Assembly (NCBI RefSeq): GCF_036311985.1
Contig: NZ_JAZDCJ010000001.1
Source: JAZDCJ01 sp036311985
GTDB taxonomy: Bacteria; Actinomycetota; Actinomycetes; Actinomycetales; Micrococcaceae
Length of the DNA stretch: 64,000 nucleotides
Reading direction: 5' to 3' (one strand)
Part shown: in pieces, positions 51,668 to 60,017 of the stretch
How positions within the stretch are numbered: the stretch's first letter is position 1
Layout of the letters: each line of letters opens with the position of its first letter
Made by a program: the position numbers and the translations under genes
The notes under the pieces: generated by a model
What the model was told of the DNA's origin: nothing
Seen by the model: the letters and a program-made list of their open reading frames with translations, nothing else
The model's database searches: none

Positions 51668-52609
51668 GTGCCCCACACCACTACGCGCCCGATCGTCATC
51701 TCGGCGAAGAACCTGACCAAGAAGTACGGCGACTTCACCGCCGTCGACTCGATCTCCTTCGAGGTCCCCGCCGGCGAGTCGTTCGGCCTGCTCGGACCCA
51801 ACGGCGCGGGCAAGTCGACCACCATGCGCATGATTGGCGGCGTCTCCCAGCGCTCCGCGGGCGAGCTGGAGATCATGGGCCTGGACCCCGAGGAGCAGGG
51901 CCCCGAGGTCCGCGCGCACCTCGGCGTCGTGCCGCAGCAGGACAACCTCGACGAGGAGCTGCGGGTCCGCGACAACCTCATCATCTACGGCCGCTACTTC
52001 GGCCTGCCGCTGTCCTACCTCAAGCCCAAGGCGGACGAGCTGCTCGAGTTCGCCCAGCTCACGGAGAAGGCCGGCTCCCGCGTCGACGACCTCTCCGGCG
52101 GCATGAAGCGCCGGCTGACGATCGCCCGCTCGCTCGTGAACGACCCCAAGCTCCTGCTCCTCGACGAGCCCACGACGGGGCTCGACCCGCAGGCCCGCCA
52201 CATCCTCTGGGACCGGCTCTTCCGGCTCAAGGAACGCGGCGTGACCCTGATCCTCACGACCCACTACATGGACGAGGCCGAGCAGCTCTGCGACCGGCTG
52301 ATCGTCGTGGACAAGGGACGCATCATGGCCGAGGGATCGCCGGCCTCCCTCATCCGCGAGTACTCGACGCGGGAGGTCCTCGAACTGCGGTTCGGCACGG
52401 AGCGGAACGCGACCGTCGGCCGGGAGCTGGAAGGCATCGGGGAACGGACGGAGACCCTTCCGGACCGGGTCCTGATCTATGCCGACGACGGCGAGGCCGC
52501 CCTCGAGCAGGTCACGGCCCGCGGGCTGAGCCCGCTCACGTCGCTCGTGCGCCGTTCCTCGCTCGAGGACGTCTTCCTGCGGCTGACCGGAAGGAGCCTC
52601 GTTGACTAG
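51668..52609 (+). CDS. ABC exporter ATPase, DrrA/NodI-like
   Basis: 313 residues. The ATPase domain (about 10-235) has Walker A GPNGAGKS, the Q-loop VVPQQDNLD, signature LSGGMKRR, Walker B LLLLDEP and the TTHYMDEAEQLCDR switch region. A C-terminal DUF4162-like part follows. The YMDEAEQLC motif groups it with NodI/DrrA exporters of lipids, polyketides or drugs. It works with the two permeases downstream; the first overlaps it by 8 bp. Confidence 0.92.
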   Translation: MPHTTTRPIVISAKNLTKKYGDFTAVDSISFEVPAGESFGLLGPNGAGKSTTMRMIGGVSQRSAGELEIMGLDPEEQGPEVRAHLGVVPQQDNLDEELRVRDNLIIYGRYFGLPLSYLKPKADELLEFAQLTEKAGSRVDDLSGGMKRRLTIARSLVNDPKLLLLDEPTTGLDPQARHILWDRLFRLKERGVTLILTTHYMDEAEQLCDRLIVVDKGRIMAEGSPASLIREYSTREVLELRFGTERNATVGRELEGIGERTETLPDRVLIYADDGEAALEQVTARGLSPLTSLVRRSSLEDVFLRLTGRSLVD

Positions 52610-53486
52610 CGGTTCCGGCCCCTTGAAGACGCCGACCGCCGAGGAGCGGCTCTTCGACTCGCCCCTGCGCGCCCACACGCCCGCCGTCAGCGCCGCCCGC
52701 GCCCGCCGCTTCGGGACGTGGTACATCGCCGAGCAGGTGCTGCGGGGCATGAAGGGCTACCTCGACGTCATCATCGCCTATTCCGTCGGCAACCCGCTGA
52801 TGTACCTCGTGGCGATGGGCATCGGGCTGGCCAGCCTCGTCGACTCGAATACGGGCGGGGCCGCGTTCGGCGGCGTCGGCTACCTCCAGTTCATCGTGCC
52901 CGCGCTGCTGGCCTCCGGCGCGGTCATGACGGCCGCCGAGGAGTTCTCCTACCCGGTCATGAGCGGCTTCAAATGGCACCGCACCTACTACGGGCCGCTC
53001 GCCTCGCCGATCTCGGCGCAGCAGATCTGCCAGGGCCGGGTCCTCGCCGTCGCGATCCGCCTCGTCGCCCAGAGCGCGGTCTACCTCGCGATCGTCGCGG
53101 CGTTCGGTGCCGCGCCCTCGGGCTGGGCCTGGGTGAGCGTGTTCACCGCGGCCCTCGCGGGCCTGGCGTTCGGCGTCCCGATGATGGCCTACGCGGCCTC
53201 GATCAAGGACGACCGCGGCCAGTTCGCCATGGTCCAGCGCTTCATCGTCATGCCGCTCTTCCTCTTCTCCGGCACGTTCTTCCCCCTGTCCGTCATGCCG
53301 TGGTTCCTGCAGTGGATCGGCTGGATCTCCCCGGTCTGGCACGGCGCCGAGCTGGGCCGCGTGCTCAGCTACGGCCACGCCGAGCCGCTCTGGCTGAGCA
53401 TCGTGCACGTGCTCTACCTCGCGGCGGTCGCGGCCGCCGCGCTCGTGGCGGCCCGGCGGATCTACGCGCGCAGGCTGGAGGGCTGA
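52602..53486 (+). CDS. ABC-2 type exporter permease 1
   Basis: 294 residues, ABC2_membrane family with six helices. After about 45 cytoplasmic residues, a membrane-proximal helix is followed by YSVGNPLMYLVAMGIGLASLV. The C-terminal part has FSGTFFPLSVMPWFLQWIGWISPVWHGAEL, the standard end of NodJ/DrrB permeases. TTG start with an AAGGAG site at 52590, inside the ATPase gene, so translation is coupled. Together with the next gene it forms the channel, probably as a heterodimer. Confidence 0.88.
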   Translation: MTSGSGPLKTPTAEERLFDSPLRAHTPAVSAARARRFGTWYIAEQVLRGMKGYLDVIIAYSVGNPLMYLVAMGIGLASLVDSNTGGAAFGGVGYLQFIVPALLASGAVMTAAEEFSYPVMSGFKWHRTYYGPLASPISAQQICQGRVLAVAIRLVAQSAVYLAIVAAFGAAPSGWAWVSVFTAALAGLAFGVPMMAYAASIKDDRGQFAMVQRFIVMPLFLFSGTFFPLSVMPWFLQWIGWISPVWHGAELGRVLSYGHAEPLWLSIVHVLYLAAVAAAALVAARRIYARRLEG

Positions 53487-53487
53487 G

Positions 53488-54378
53488 ATGGACCGCACCA
53501 CACCCACACGCGGCCGGCAGGACCCGTCCGCCGCCCGCGCCGGGCTCGGATCCGTCGTGGACGACGCCGAGCTGGTCCTCACCGCCGACCGGCGCCCCCT
53601 CGCGGGGCTCTACGCCCGCAACGCCCGCGCGGTGATCGCCCGCGGGCTCCTCGCGACGAGGACCAGCAACTGGGCCATCACGGTCTCCGGGTTCTTCGAG
53701 CCCGTGCTGTACCTGCTCGCGATGGGCATCGGCCTCGGCGCCCTCGTGGGGACGGTCACGGGGCCCACGGGGGAGCCGATCAGCTACGCGGCCTACATCG
53801 CCCCGGCGCTCCTGGCGGTCTCGGCGATGAACGGGGCGATCTACGACTCGACGTGGAACGTCTTCTTCAAGATGAACTTCGCCAAGCTGTACCAGAACAT
53901 GCTCTACACCTCGCTCGGGCCGCTCGACGTCGCGATCGGCGAGATCTTCCTGGCCCTGCTGCGCGGGGCGCTCTACGCCACGGGCTTCACGGCGGTCATG
54001 GGGTTCATGGGTCTCATCACGACCCCGTGGGCGCTGCTGATGATCCCCGCGTCCGTCGTGGTGGCGTTCGGCTTCGCGTCGATCGGCATGGGCATCACCT
54101 CGTTCATGAAGACCTTCCAGCAGATGGACTGGATCAACTTCATCATGCTGCCGATGTTCCTCTTCTCCGCGACGCTGTACCCGCTCGACGTCTACCCGCA
54201 GGCCGTCCAGTGGCTCATCCAGGCGCTGCCGTTGTGGCACGGAGTGGAGCTGCTGCGCCAGCTCTCCGTCGGCGCCTTCGGCTGGGCGATGCTCGGGCAC
54301 CTGCTCTACTTCGCGGTCATGATCGTCGCGGGGATGGTGCTCACCACCACGCGCCTGCGGGCCCTGTTCCTGAAGTAG
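53488..54378 (+). CDS. ABC-2 type exporter permease 2
   Basis: 296 residues, the second ABC2_membrane permease, with the same plan as its neighbour: cytoplasmic start of about 50 residues, FFEPVLYLLAMGIGLGALVG, and FSATLYPLDVYPQAVQWLIQALPLWHGVELLR. The ATG lies one base after the previous stop. The PLWHGVELLR end and YPLDVYP match NodJ-type proteins. The operon is closed by a hairpin at 54382. Confidence 0.88.
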   Translation: MDRTTPTRGRQDPSAARAGLGSVVDDAELVLTADRRPLAGLYARNARAVIARGLLATRTSNWAITVSGFFEPVLYLLAMGIGLGALVGTVTGPTGEPISYAAYIAPALLAVSAMNGAIYDSTWNVFFKMNFAKLYQNMLYTSLGPLDVAIGEIFLALLRGALYATGFTAVMGFMGLITTPWALLMIPASVVVAFGFASIGMGITSFMKTFQQMDWINFIMLPMFLFSATLYPLDVYPQAVQWLIQALPLWHGVELLRQLSVGAFGWAMLGHLLYFAVMIVAGMVLTTTRLRALFLK

Positions 54379-54381
54379 GGA

Positions 54382-54440
54382 ACGACGCCGGGGCCGCGCC
54401 CGGGGTGCCCCGCGCGCCCTCGGCGCGGCCCCGCCGTCGT
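54382..54440 (+). terminator. Terminator of the exporter operon
   Basis: A 19-nt arm at 54382-54400 (ACGACGCCGGGGCC and onward) pairs with 54422-54440 at 18 of 19 positions. The loop holds a second small hairpin (CGGGG/CCCCG). The arm carries the ACGACGCCGG word seen in other intergenic hairpins here. Confidence 0.65.
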
Positions 54441-54514
54441 GCGCTCCGGGCCCTGCCGTGGCGCCGCCGCCACCGGTAGGGTGTGGGACACACGGCATCG
54501 AACCAGGAGGAACC

Positions 54515-54874
54515 ATGATCGGCACGTGGCACGCGGTGGTCTTCGACTGCGAGGACACCGACACGTTGGCGGGCTTCTACGAGCAGGTCCTGGGCATGGT
54601 CCGGGTCCAGCACGACGACGACGGCTGGATCACGATCGGCGATGCCCCGGACCGGCCGGCGATCGCCTTCCAGAAGGTCGATCCCTACGTGCCTCCCGAG
54701 TGGCCGGGGCACCTGCACCCGCAGCAGGCGCACCTCGACATCCGCGTCAAGGACCTGGACCTCGCCGAGGAGCAGGTGCTCAAGCTCGGCGCCACGTCGA
54801 TGAACACGGGCGGGCAGAACTACCGCGTGTTCCTGGACCCGCAGCGCCACCCGTTCTGCCTCGTCAGCTGGTAG
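54515..54874 (+). CDS. VOC-family (glyoxalase/dioxygenase-fold) protein
   Basis: 119 residues with two beta-alpha-beta-beta-beta units of the VOC fold: WHAVVFDCEDTDTLAGFYEQVLGM at the start and HLDIRVKDLDLAEEQVLKLGA in the middle. Possible metal residues are the first His (WHAVVFD) and a second His in QAHLDI, with a Glu expected near the end but not clear. Members include glyoxalases, dioxygenases and resistance binding proteins; the task here is unknown. A -10 box TAGGGT at 54477-54482 and an AGGAGG site precede the ATG. Confidence 0.82.
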   Translation: MIGTWHAVVFDCEDTDTLAGFYEQVLGMVRVQHDDDGWITIGDAPDRPAIAFQKVDPYVPPEWPGHLHPQQAHLDIRVKDLDLAEEQVLKLGATSMNTGGQNYRVFLDPQRHPFCLVSW

Positions 54875-54944
54875 CCCCGCCGCGCTCCCGCGGCGCCGCT
54901 GTTCGCCGACGGTAGAACGGCGGGGGAGGGGCCCGCGCGTTTGA

Positions 54945-54950
54945 GAGAAT
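54945..54950 (+). promoter_or_regulatory. -10 box for a leaderless transcript
   Basis: GAGAAT followed by 6 nt (GGGGGC) and ATG. No ribosome site. The match to TANNNT is imperfect at the first base. Confidence 0.4.
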
Positions 54951-54956
54951 GGGGGC

Positions 54957-55478
54957 ATGCAGACTCTCCCCAACGCCGCGGGCCAGGACAAGAAGGTCAC
55001 GCTCAAGGCCAGCACGCTCTCGATGGCCGTCATGGTGACCGTGTTCCTCGTCGCCGTGGTCTTCGCGGCCAACCAGAACGACGTCATCGGCTGGCTCGTC
55101 GTCATCATCTCCCTCGGCTGGCTCCTGCTCTCCGCGTTCCTCGTCTTCGGCCTGCGCCGCGGGGCGCGGAAGGTCAGCGAGCAGCTCAAGAGCGCCACCG
55201 CCGGCATGGCCCCGCGCGCCGCCACGCAGGCCTCCGAGACCGTGGTCGTCGACGACGCGACGCGCGCCCGGGACCTCAAGCTCGACCACTCCTTCAAGAT
55301 CGTCGAGGTCCAGCTGGGCCAGGTCCGCAAGCACCTCGAGGGCGCCTCTGACGAGGACCGCGAGCAGGTCCGCCGCGCCCTCGAGACGATCGAGATCACC
55401 GCCCACAACGCCCGCGGGATGCTCAAGCCCGGCGGAGGCGGCGAACCGCTCTCCGGCGAGGTCGTCGACGGCCGCTGA
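54957..55478 (+). CDS. Membrane protein with a cytoplasmic helical tail, unknown function
   Basis: 173 residues. A polar start is followed by two membrane helices (about 22-40 and 46-66), then GLRRGARKVSEQLKSATAG, a linker, and a helical, highly charged region (about 105-155: VEVQLGQVRKHLEGASDEDREQVRRALETIEITAHNARG in pieces) that could form a coiled coil. The C-terminus is glycine-rich. It precedes xthA by 18 bp and may be co-transcribed. Similar two-helix proteins are common in Micrococcaceae, without a known function. Confidence 0.75.
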   Translation: MQTLPNAAGQDKKVTLKASTLSMAVMVTVFLVAVVFAANQNDVIGWLVVIISLGWLLLSAFLVFGLRRGARKVSEQLKSATAGMAPRAATQASETVVVDDATRARDLKLDHSFKIVEVQLGQVRKHLEGASDEDREQVRRALETIEITAHNARGMLKPGGGGEPLSGEVVDGR

Positions 55479-55496
55479 TTCGGTAAGGTGGTGCGG

Positions 55497-56336
55497 GTGA
55501 GCACTGCAGACGGAAACCACCTGGGCAAGGACGACGGGGCGCTGCGCATCGCCTCGGTCAACGTCAACGGGCTGCGCGCCGCCTACCGCAAGGGCATGGC
55601 GGACTGGCTCGACGGCCGCGGAGTGGACATCCTGACCCTGCAGGAGGTGCGGGCCCCCGATGCGATCGTCAGGGAGCTCGTCGGCGAGGGGTGGCACATC
55701 CTGCACGCCGAGGCCGCCGCGAAGGGCCGCGCCGGCGTCGCGATCGCCTCGCGCGCCGAGCCCACCGCGACGCGCGCCGACATCGGCGACGAGCAGTTCC
55801 TGACCTCCGGGCGCTGGGTCGAGGCCGACTTCACCGTCGGCGAGGGCCAGAAACTGACCGTGGTCAGCGCCTACGTCCCCTCGGGCGAGGTGAACACGCC
55901 CAAGCAGGTCGAGAAGTACGCCTTCCTCGAGGTCATGGTCCGCCGCCTGCCCGAGCTGGCCGCGGCCAGCGACCACGCCGTGGTCACGGGCGACCTCAAC
56001 GTCGGGCACACCACGCGGGACATCAAGAACTGGAAGGGCAACGTCAAGCGGGCCGGCTTCCTGCCCGAGGAGCGCGCCTACTTCGACCGCTTCTTCGGCG
56101 AGGAGTTCGGCTACCGGGACGTGCACCGCGGCCTGGCCGGCGACGTCGACGGCCCCTACACCTGGTGGTCGCAGCGCGGCAAGGCCTTCGACACCGACAC
56201 CGGCTGGCGGATCGACTACCACATGGCCACCCCCGCCCTCGCCGACCGCGCCTCCAACGCCGTCGTCGACCGGGCCGCCAGCTGGGACACGCGCTTCTCC
56301 GACCACGCGCCGCTGGTCATCGACTACCGCTTCTAG
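55497..56336 (+). CDS. xthA: Exodeoxyribonuclease III
   Basis: 279 residues of the exonuclease/endonuclease/phosphatase family, AP endonuclease and 3'-exonuclease of base-excision repair. Motifs are IASVNVNGLRAA, the metal glutamate in LTLQEVRAPD, SAYVPSGE, GDLNVGHT, and the catalytic end SDHAPLVIDYRF. Length and order are normal. Three in-frame GTG codons compete (55488, 55491, 55497); 55497 is preferred because TAAGGT at 55484 would then give a leaderless start with 7-nt spacing. Confidence 0.93.
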   Translation: MSTADGNHLGKDDGALRIASVNVNGLRAAYRKGMADWLDGRGVDILTLQEVRAPDAIVRELVGEGWHILHAEAAAKGRAGVAIASRAEPTATRADIGDEQFLTSGRWVEADFTVGEGQKLTVVSAYVPSGEVNTPKQVEKYAFLEVMVRRLPELAAASDHAVVTGDLNVGHTTRDIKNWKGNVKRAGFLPEERAYFDRFFGEEFGYRDVHRGLAGDVDGPYTWWSQRGKAFDTDTGWRIDYHMATPALADRASNAVVDRAASWDTRFSDHAPLVIDYRF

Positions 56337-56357
56337 CCCTTCCCCCAAGGACCATCC

Positions 56358-57428
56358 ATGAACACCACCGCGCACCACCGTCCGCGCGTCCTGTCCGGCA
56401 TGCAGCCCTCGGCGGACTCCCTCCACCTGGGCAACTACCTCGGCGCGCTCGTGAACTGGGTCGCGGCCCAGGACGACTTCGACTGCTTCTTCTTCATCCC
56501 GGACATGCACGCCATCACGGTCCAGCACGATCCGGCGGTGCTGCGCGAGCGCACCCGGCGCACCGCGGCGCAGTACATCGCCGGCGGGATCGACATCGAC
56601 AAGTCCACGCTGTTCGTCCAGTCCCAGGTGCCGGAGCACGCGCAGCTCGCCTGGGTCATGATGTGCCTGACGGGCTTCGGCGAGGCCTCGCGGATGACGC
56701 AGTTCAAGGACAAGTCGGCCAAGGGCGGCCAGGACGCGGCCGGCGTCGGGCTCTTCACGTACCCGATGCTGATGGCGGCGGACATCCTGCTCTACCAGCC
56801 GCAGGCCGTCCCGGTCGGGGACGACCAGCGCCAGCACGTCGAGCTGGCCCGCGACCTCGCCCAGCGCTTCAACCACCGCTTCGGCGAAGGCACGTTCACG
56901 GTGCCCGAGGCGATGATCCAGAAGGAGGGCGCGCGGATCTACGACCTGCAGGACCCCACCTCGAAGATGTCCAAGTCGGCCTCGAGCCCCAACGGACTGA
57001 TCAACATCCTCGACGACCCCAAGACGGTAGCCAAGCGCATCAAGTCCGCCGTCACGGACACCGACACGGTCATCGCCTACGACCGCTCCGCCAAGCCCGG
57101 CGTGTCCAACCTGCTCGAGATCCTCTCGACCGTGACCGGGACCCCGGTGGCACGGCTCGTGGAGGACTACGAGGGCCGGATGTACGGCCACCTCAAGGTC
57201 GACGTCGCCGAGGCCGTCGTGGCACGCCTCGAGCCCGTGCGCTCCCGCACGCTCGAGCTGCTCGACGACCCGGCCGAGCTCGACCGCCTCCTGGCCGTCG
57301 GGGCGTCGAAGGCCCGCGAAGTCGCTTCTGCTACCTTGGCAACTGTGTATTCGAACCTGGGATTCCTGCAGCAGGCCGTGCCGGCCGCCGTCGGTGCCGC
57401 CGCGGAGCAGGCAGGACCGGCCCTGTAG
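56358..57428 (+). CDS. trpS: Tryptophanyl-tRNA synthetase
   Basis: 356 residues, class I synthetase. The HIGH-type motif is LHLGN (GMQPSADSLHLGNYLGAL), the KMSKS motif is present in SKMSKSASSPNG, and GDDQRQHVELARDLAQRFN is the tryptophan/ATP region. It charges tRNA-Trp. The ATG lies 21 bp after xthA with the CCAAGGA site, so it is co-transcribed with it. No tRNA gene is nearby. Confidence 0.97.
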   Translation: MNTTAHHRPRVLSGMQPSADSLHLGNYLGALVNWVAAQDDFDCFFFIPDMHAITVQHDPAVLRERTRRTAAQYIAGGIDIDKSTLFVQSQVPEHAQLAWVMMCLTGFGEASRMTQFKDKSAKGGQDAAGVGLFTYPMLMAADILLYQPQAVPVGDDQRQHVELARDLAQRFNHRFGEGTFTVPEAMIQKEGARIYDLQDPTSKMSKSASSPNGLINILDDPKTVAKRIKSAVTDTDTVIAYDRSAKPGVSNLLEILSTVTGTPVARLVEDYEGRMYGHLKVDVAEAVVARLEPVRSRTLELLDDPAELDRLLAVGASKAREVASATLATVYSNLGFLQQAVPAAVGAAAEQAGPAL

Positions 57429-57431
57429 CCG

Positions 57432-58082
57432 ATGGTCCACCTGGACCGGGGCCGCCGGGCCCCCGCGCCTGCCGGCCGCCCGTGGGCGGCCGGGTCCTCC
57501 GTGCGCGGCGGCCGGGCGCCGGCCGCGCCCGCGGCGGCCGGCAACGTCGGGATCGTCATCCCGCTGCCCGCACCCCTGAGTCGCGAGCTCGAATCATGGC
57601 GCGCCTCCTTCGGGGATCCGCTGGCCGCCGTCGTCCCCCCGCACATCACCCTCATCAGCGGCACCGCAAGCAGGGACTGGGCCGTGACCCGCGAGCACGT
57701 GCGTGCCGTCGCCGCGGCCACGAGCGCCTTCACCGTGCGGTTGCGCGGCACCGGCACGTTCCGCCCCGTCACCCCCGTGGTGTACCTCAAGGTCGCCGAC
57801 GGCTGGGAGGAATGCGCCGGGCTGCACCGTGCCCTGCGCTCGGGTCCGCTCGCGCACGATCCCGAGTACGACTACCATCCACACCTGACCATGGCCCACG
57901 ACGTCACCGAGACGGGCATGGACCACGCCATGAGCGTGCTCGCCGACTACGAGGCCGAGTTCGCGGTGGACAAGATCGGACTGTTCGAACACGATTCGAC
58001 GGGCTTCTGGGCCCTGCGGGAGGAGCTGCACCTTGGCGGTACGGGAGACGACGGGAACGGGCGACGCGGCCGAGACGGATGA
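57432..58082 (+). CDS. 2'-5' RNA ligase / cyclic phosphodiesterase family protein
   Basis: 216 residues. The two HxT/S motifs of the 2H phosphoesterase superfamily are present: PPHITLISG and YHPHLTMAHD. A leading region of about 38 residues is rich in A, G, R and P and probably disordered; a later start near 57540 (residue 37) is possible. Members open or close 2',3'-cyclic phosphates in RNA or small molecules. It overlaps the next gene by 50 bp and follows trpS by 3 bp, so it belongs to the same operon. Confidence 0.85.
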   Translation: MVHLDRGRRAPAPAGRPWAAGSSVRGGRAPAAPAAAGNVGIVIPLPAPLSRELESWRASFGDPLAAVVPPHITLISGTASRDWAVTREHVRAVAAATSAFTVRLRGTGTFRPVTPVVYLKVADGWEECAGLHRALRSGPLAHDPEYDYHPHLTMAHDVTETGMDHAMSVLADYEAEFAVDKIGLFEHDSTGFWALREELHLGGTGDDGNGRRGRDG

Positions 58083-59166
58083 GATCCATCCGCTGGACCG
58101 CGCCGGGCTGCGCGCCGAGGCCCTGCGCAAGCGCGCCGAATGGGGCAAGGCCAAGCGGGAGAAGCGCGGCGCGGTCGCCGAGCTCGCCGCCGCGGCACAG
58201 TGGCTCCTGGCCCGCCTCAATGCGTTCCGGCCGCTGCGCGTGTGGACGCTCTACGGACGCCGCCACGGACCGCTCATGGCCGCCGGCAGCGCCTACAACA
58301 TGTTCTTCTCCGTCGCCGCCATGCTCGTGGCCGGCTTCTCCATCTTCGGGCTCGTGGCCAGCGGGAACCGGGAACTCCAGGACGCCGTCGTCGAGACCGT
58401 CGCGGAGACCACTCCCGGCCTGATCGACACGGGCGACGGCGGTCTCGCCACCCCGGACGTCCTCTTCAACTCGGGGGGCTTCGGATGGGCGCTCGTCATC
58501 TCGACGGCGGCCATGCTCCTGACCTCGCTCGGCTGGATCGCCGGCCTCCGCGAAGGCATGCGGGGCGTCTACGGGCTGCCGCCCGTGAAGATGAACCCGG
58601 TGCTGGCGAAGCTGCGAGACCTCGGCATCCTGGCCCTGCTCGGCGTCTCGCTCGTCGTGACCTCCGGCGTCGGCCTCGTCGTCGGCGCCGCGCTGCAGAC
58701 CGTCCTCGACATCTTGAACCTCGAGTCCGGCTTCGCCGCCGTCATGACGCGCCTGGCCGGCATCGCCGTCATGCTCCTCCTCGACGCCGCCGTCGCCGTC
58801 GTGCTGTTCCGGCTCGCGTCCTCCATCACCATGCCGCGGGCCGTGATGCTCCAGGCCGCCCTCATCGCCGCCATCGGCTCCACCCTGTTGCGCTCGTTCT
58901 CCTCGCTCCTGCTCGGCAGCGTCGGCAACAACCCCCTGCTCGCCCCGTTCGCGGTGATCCTGGGCCTGTTCGTCTGGTTCTTCCTGCTCAGCCAGGTCTA
59001 CCTCGTCGCGACCGCGTGGGGGGCCGTCGGAAGCGCCGACGCGGAGACCGACGCCGATGCCGGCAGCGCGGCGGGGCCCTTGAGCCTGCGGCGTCGGGCC
59101 GCGATCCTGCGCGCCGACGCCCACACGCGCTCCCCGGCCCCGTGGCCGCCCGCGAAGGGCCGCTGA
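58033..59166 (+). CDS. YihY/virulence factor BrkB family membrane protein
   Basis: 377 residues. A charged cytoplasmic N-terminus of about 55 residues is followed by the family motif region LYGRRHGPLMAAGSAYNMFFSVAAMLVAGFSIFG, then five more membrane helices with SLGWIAGLREGMRGVYGLPP and LKGVGNNPLL-type (LGSVGNNPLLAPF) segments. The family resembles transporters, but its substrate is not settled. TTG start at 58033 with a GGAGGAGC site inside the upstream gene. It ends the xthA-trpS operon at the terminator 59186. Confidence 0.88.
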   Translation: MAVRETTGTGDAAETDEIHPLDRAGLRAEALRKRAEWGKAKREKRGAVAELAAAAQWLLARLNAFRPLRVWTLYGRRHGPLMAAGSAYNMFFSVAAMLVAGFSIFGLVASGNRELQDAVVETVAETTPGLIDTGDGGLATPDVLFNSGGFGWALVISTAAMLLTSLGWIAGLREGMRGVYGLPPVKMNPVLAKLRDLGILALLGVSLVVTSGVGLVVGAALQTVLDILNLESGFAAVMTRLAGIAVMLLLDAAVAVVLFRLASSITMPRAVMLQAALIAAIGSTLLRSFSSLLLGSVGNNPLLAPFAVILGLFVWFFLLSQVYLVATAWGAVGSADAETDADAGSAAGPLSLRRRAAILRADAHTRSPAPWPPAKGR

Positions 59167-59185
59167 GCGCCGGCCCTGGAACGCC

Positions 59186-59220
59186 GAAGGCGCCGCCGCC
59201 CAGAGGGCGGCGGCGCCTTC
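59186..59220. terminator. Bidirectional terminator between yihY-type gene and sdhB
   Basis: A perfect 16-bp stem (59186-59201 with 59205-59220, GAAGGCGCCGCCGCCC and its complement) around a 3-nt loop, placed between convergent genes. Confidence 0.8.
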
Positions 59221-59234
59221 GCGCGGTGGTGGTC

Positions 59235-60017
59235 CTAGAGCGCGCGGGCCAGGATGGCCTGCTTGACCTCGGAGATGGCCTGGGTGACCTGGATACCGCG
59301 GGGGCAGGCCTCCGAGCAGTTGAAGGTGGTACGGCAGCGCCACACGCCTTCCTTGTCATTGAGGATCTCCAGCCGCATGTCCCCGGCCTCGTCCCGCGAG
59401 TCGAAGATGAAGCGGTGCGCGTTCACGATCGCCGCCGGGCCGAAGTACTGTCCGTCGGTCCAGAAGACCGGGCAGGAGGACGTGCACGCGGCGCAGAGAA
59501 TGCACTTCGTGGTGTCGTCGTAGCGCTCGCGGTCCTCGGGGGACTGGTAGCGCTCCGAGGCCGGCTCGTGGCCCTTGGCCACGAGGAACGGCATGATCTC
59601 CCGGTACGACTGGAAGAAGGGCTCCATGTCGACGATGAGGTCCTTCTCGACCGGCAGGCCCTTGATCGCCTCGACGGTGATCGGCTTGGACGTGTCCAGG
59701 TCCTTCAGGAGCGTCTTGCACGCCAGGCGGTTGCGGCCGTTGATGCGCATCGCGTCGGAACCGCAGACGCCGTGGGCGCACGAGCGGCGGAAGGAGAGCG
59801 AGCCGTCGATCTCCCACTTGACCTTGTGCAGGGCGTCCAGCACGCGGTCCGTGCCGTACATCGTGAGCTGGTAGTCCTCCCAGGCGGCCTCCTCGGAGAC
59901 CTCCGGGTTGTACCGGCGGACGCGCAGGGTGATGTCGAAGCTCGGGATCTCCCCGCCGCCACCGACGCCGGCGGCCAGCTCGACCTTGGATGCTGGTTCG
60001 GTCACTTCGCTGCTCAT
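59235..60017 (-). CDS. sdhB: Succinate dehydrogenase iron-sulfur subunit
   Basis: 260 residues. The [2Fe-2S] cysteines are in RRSCAHGVCGSDAMRINGRNRLAC. The [4Fe-4S] and [3Fe-4S] clusters are served by CILCAACTSSCPVFW and CRTTFNCSEACPRGIQV. It passes electrons from SdhA to the membrane quinone site. The gene begins one base into the sdhA stop (TAATG). Last gene of the sdhCDAB operon. Confidence 0.96.
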   Translation of the reverse strand: MSSEVTEPASKVELAAGVGGGGEIPSFDITLRVRRYNPEVSEEAAWEDYQLTMYGTDRVLDALHKVKWEIDGSLSFRRSCAHGVCGSDAMRINGRNRLACKTLLKDLDTSKPITVEAIKGLPVEKDLIVDMEPFFQSYREIMPFLVAKGHEPASERYQSPEDRERYDDTTKCILCAACTSSCPVFWTDGQYFGPAAIVNAHRFIFDSRDEAGDMRLEILNDKEGVWRCRTTFNCSEACPRGIQVTQAISEVKQAILARAL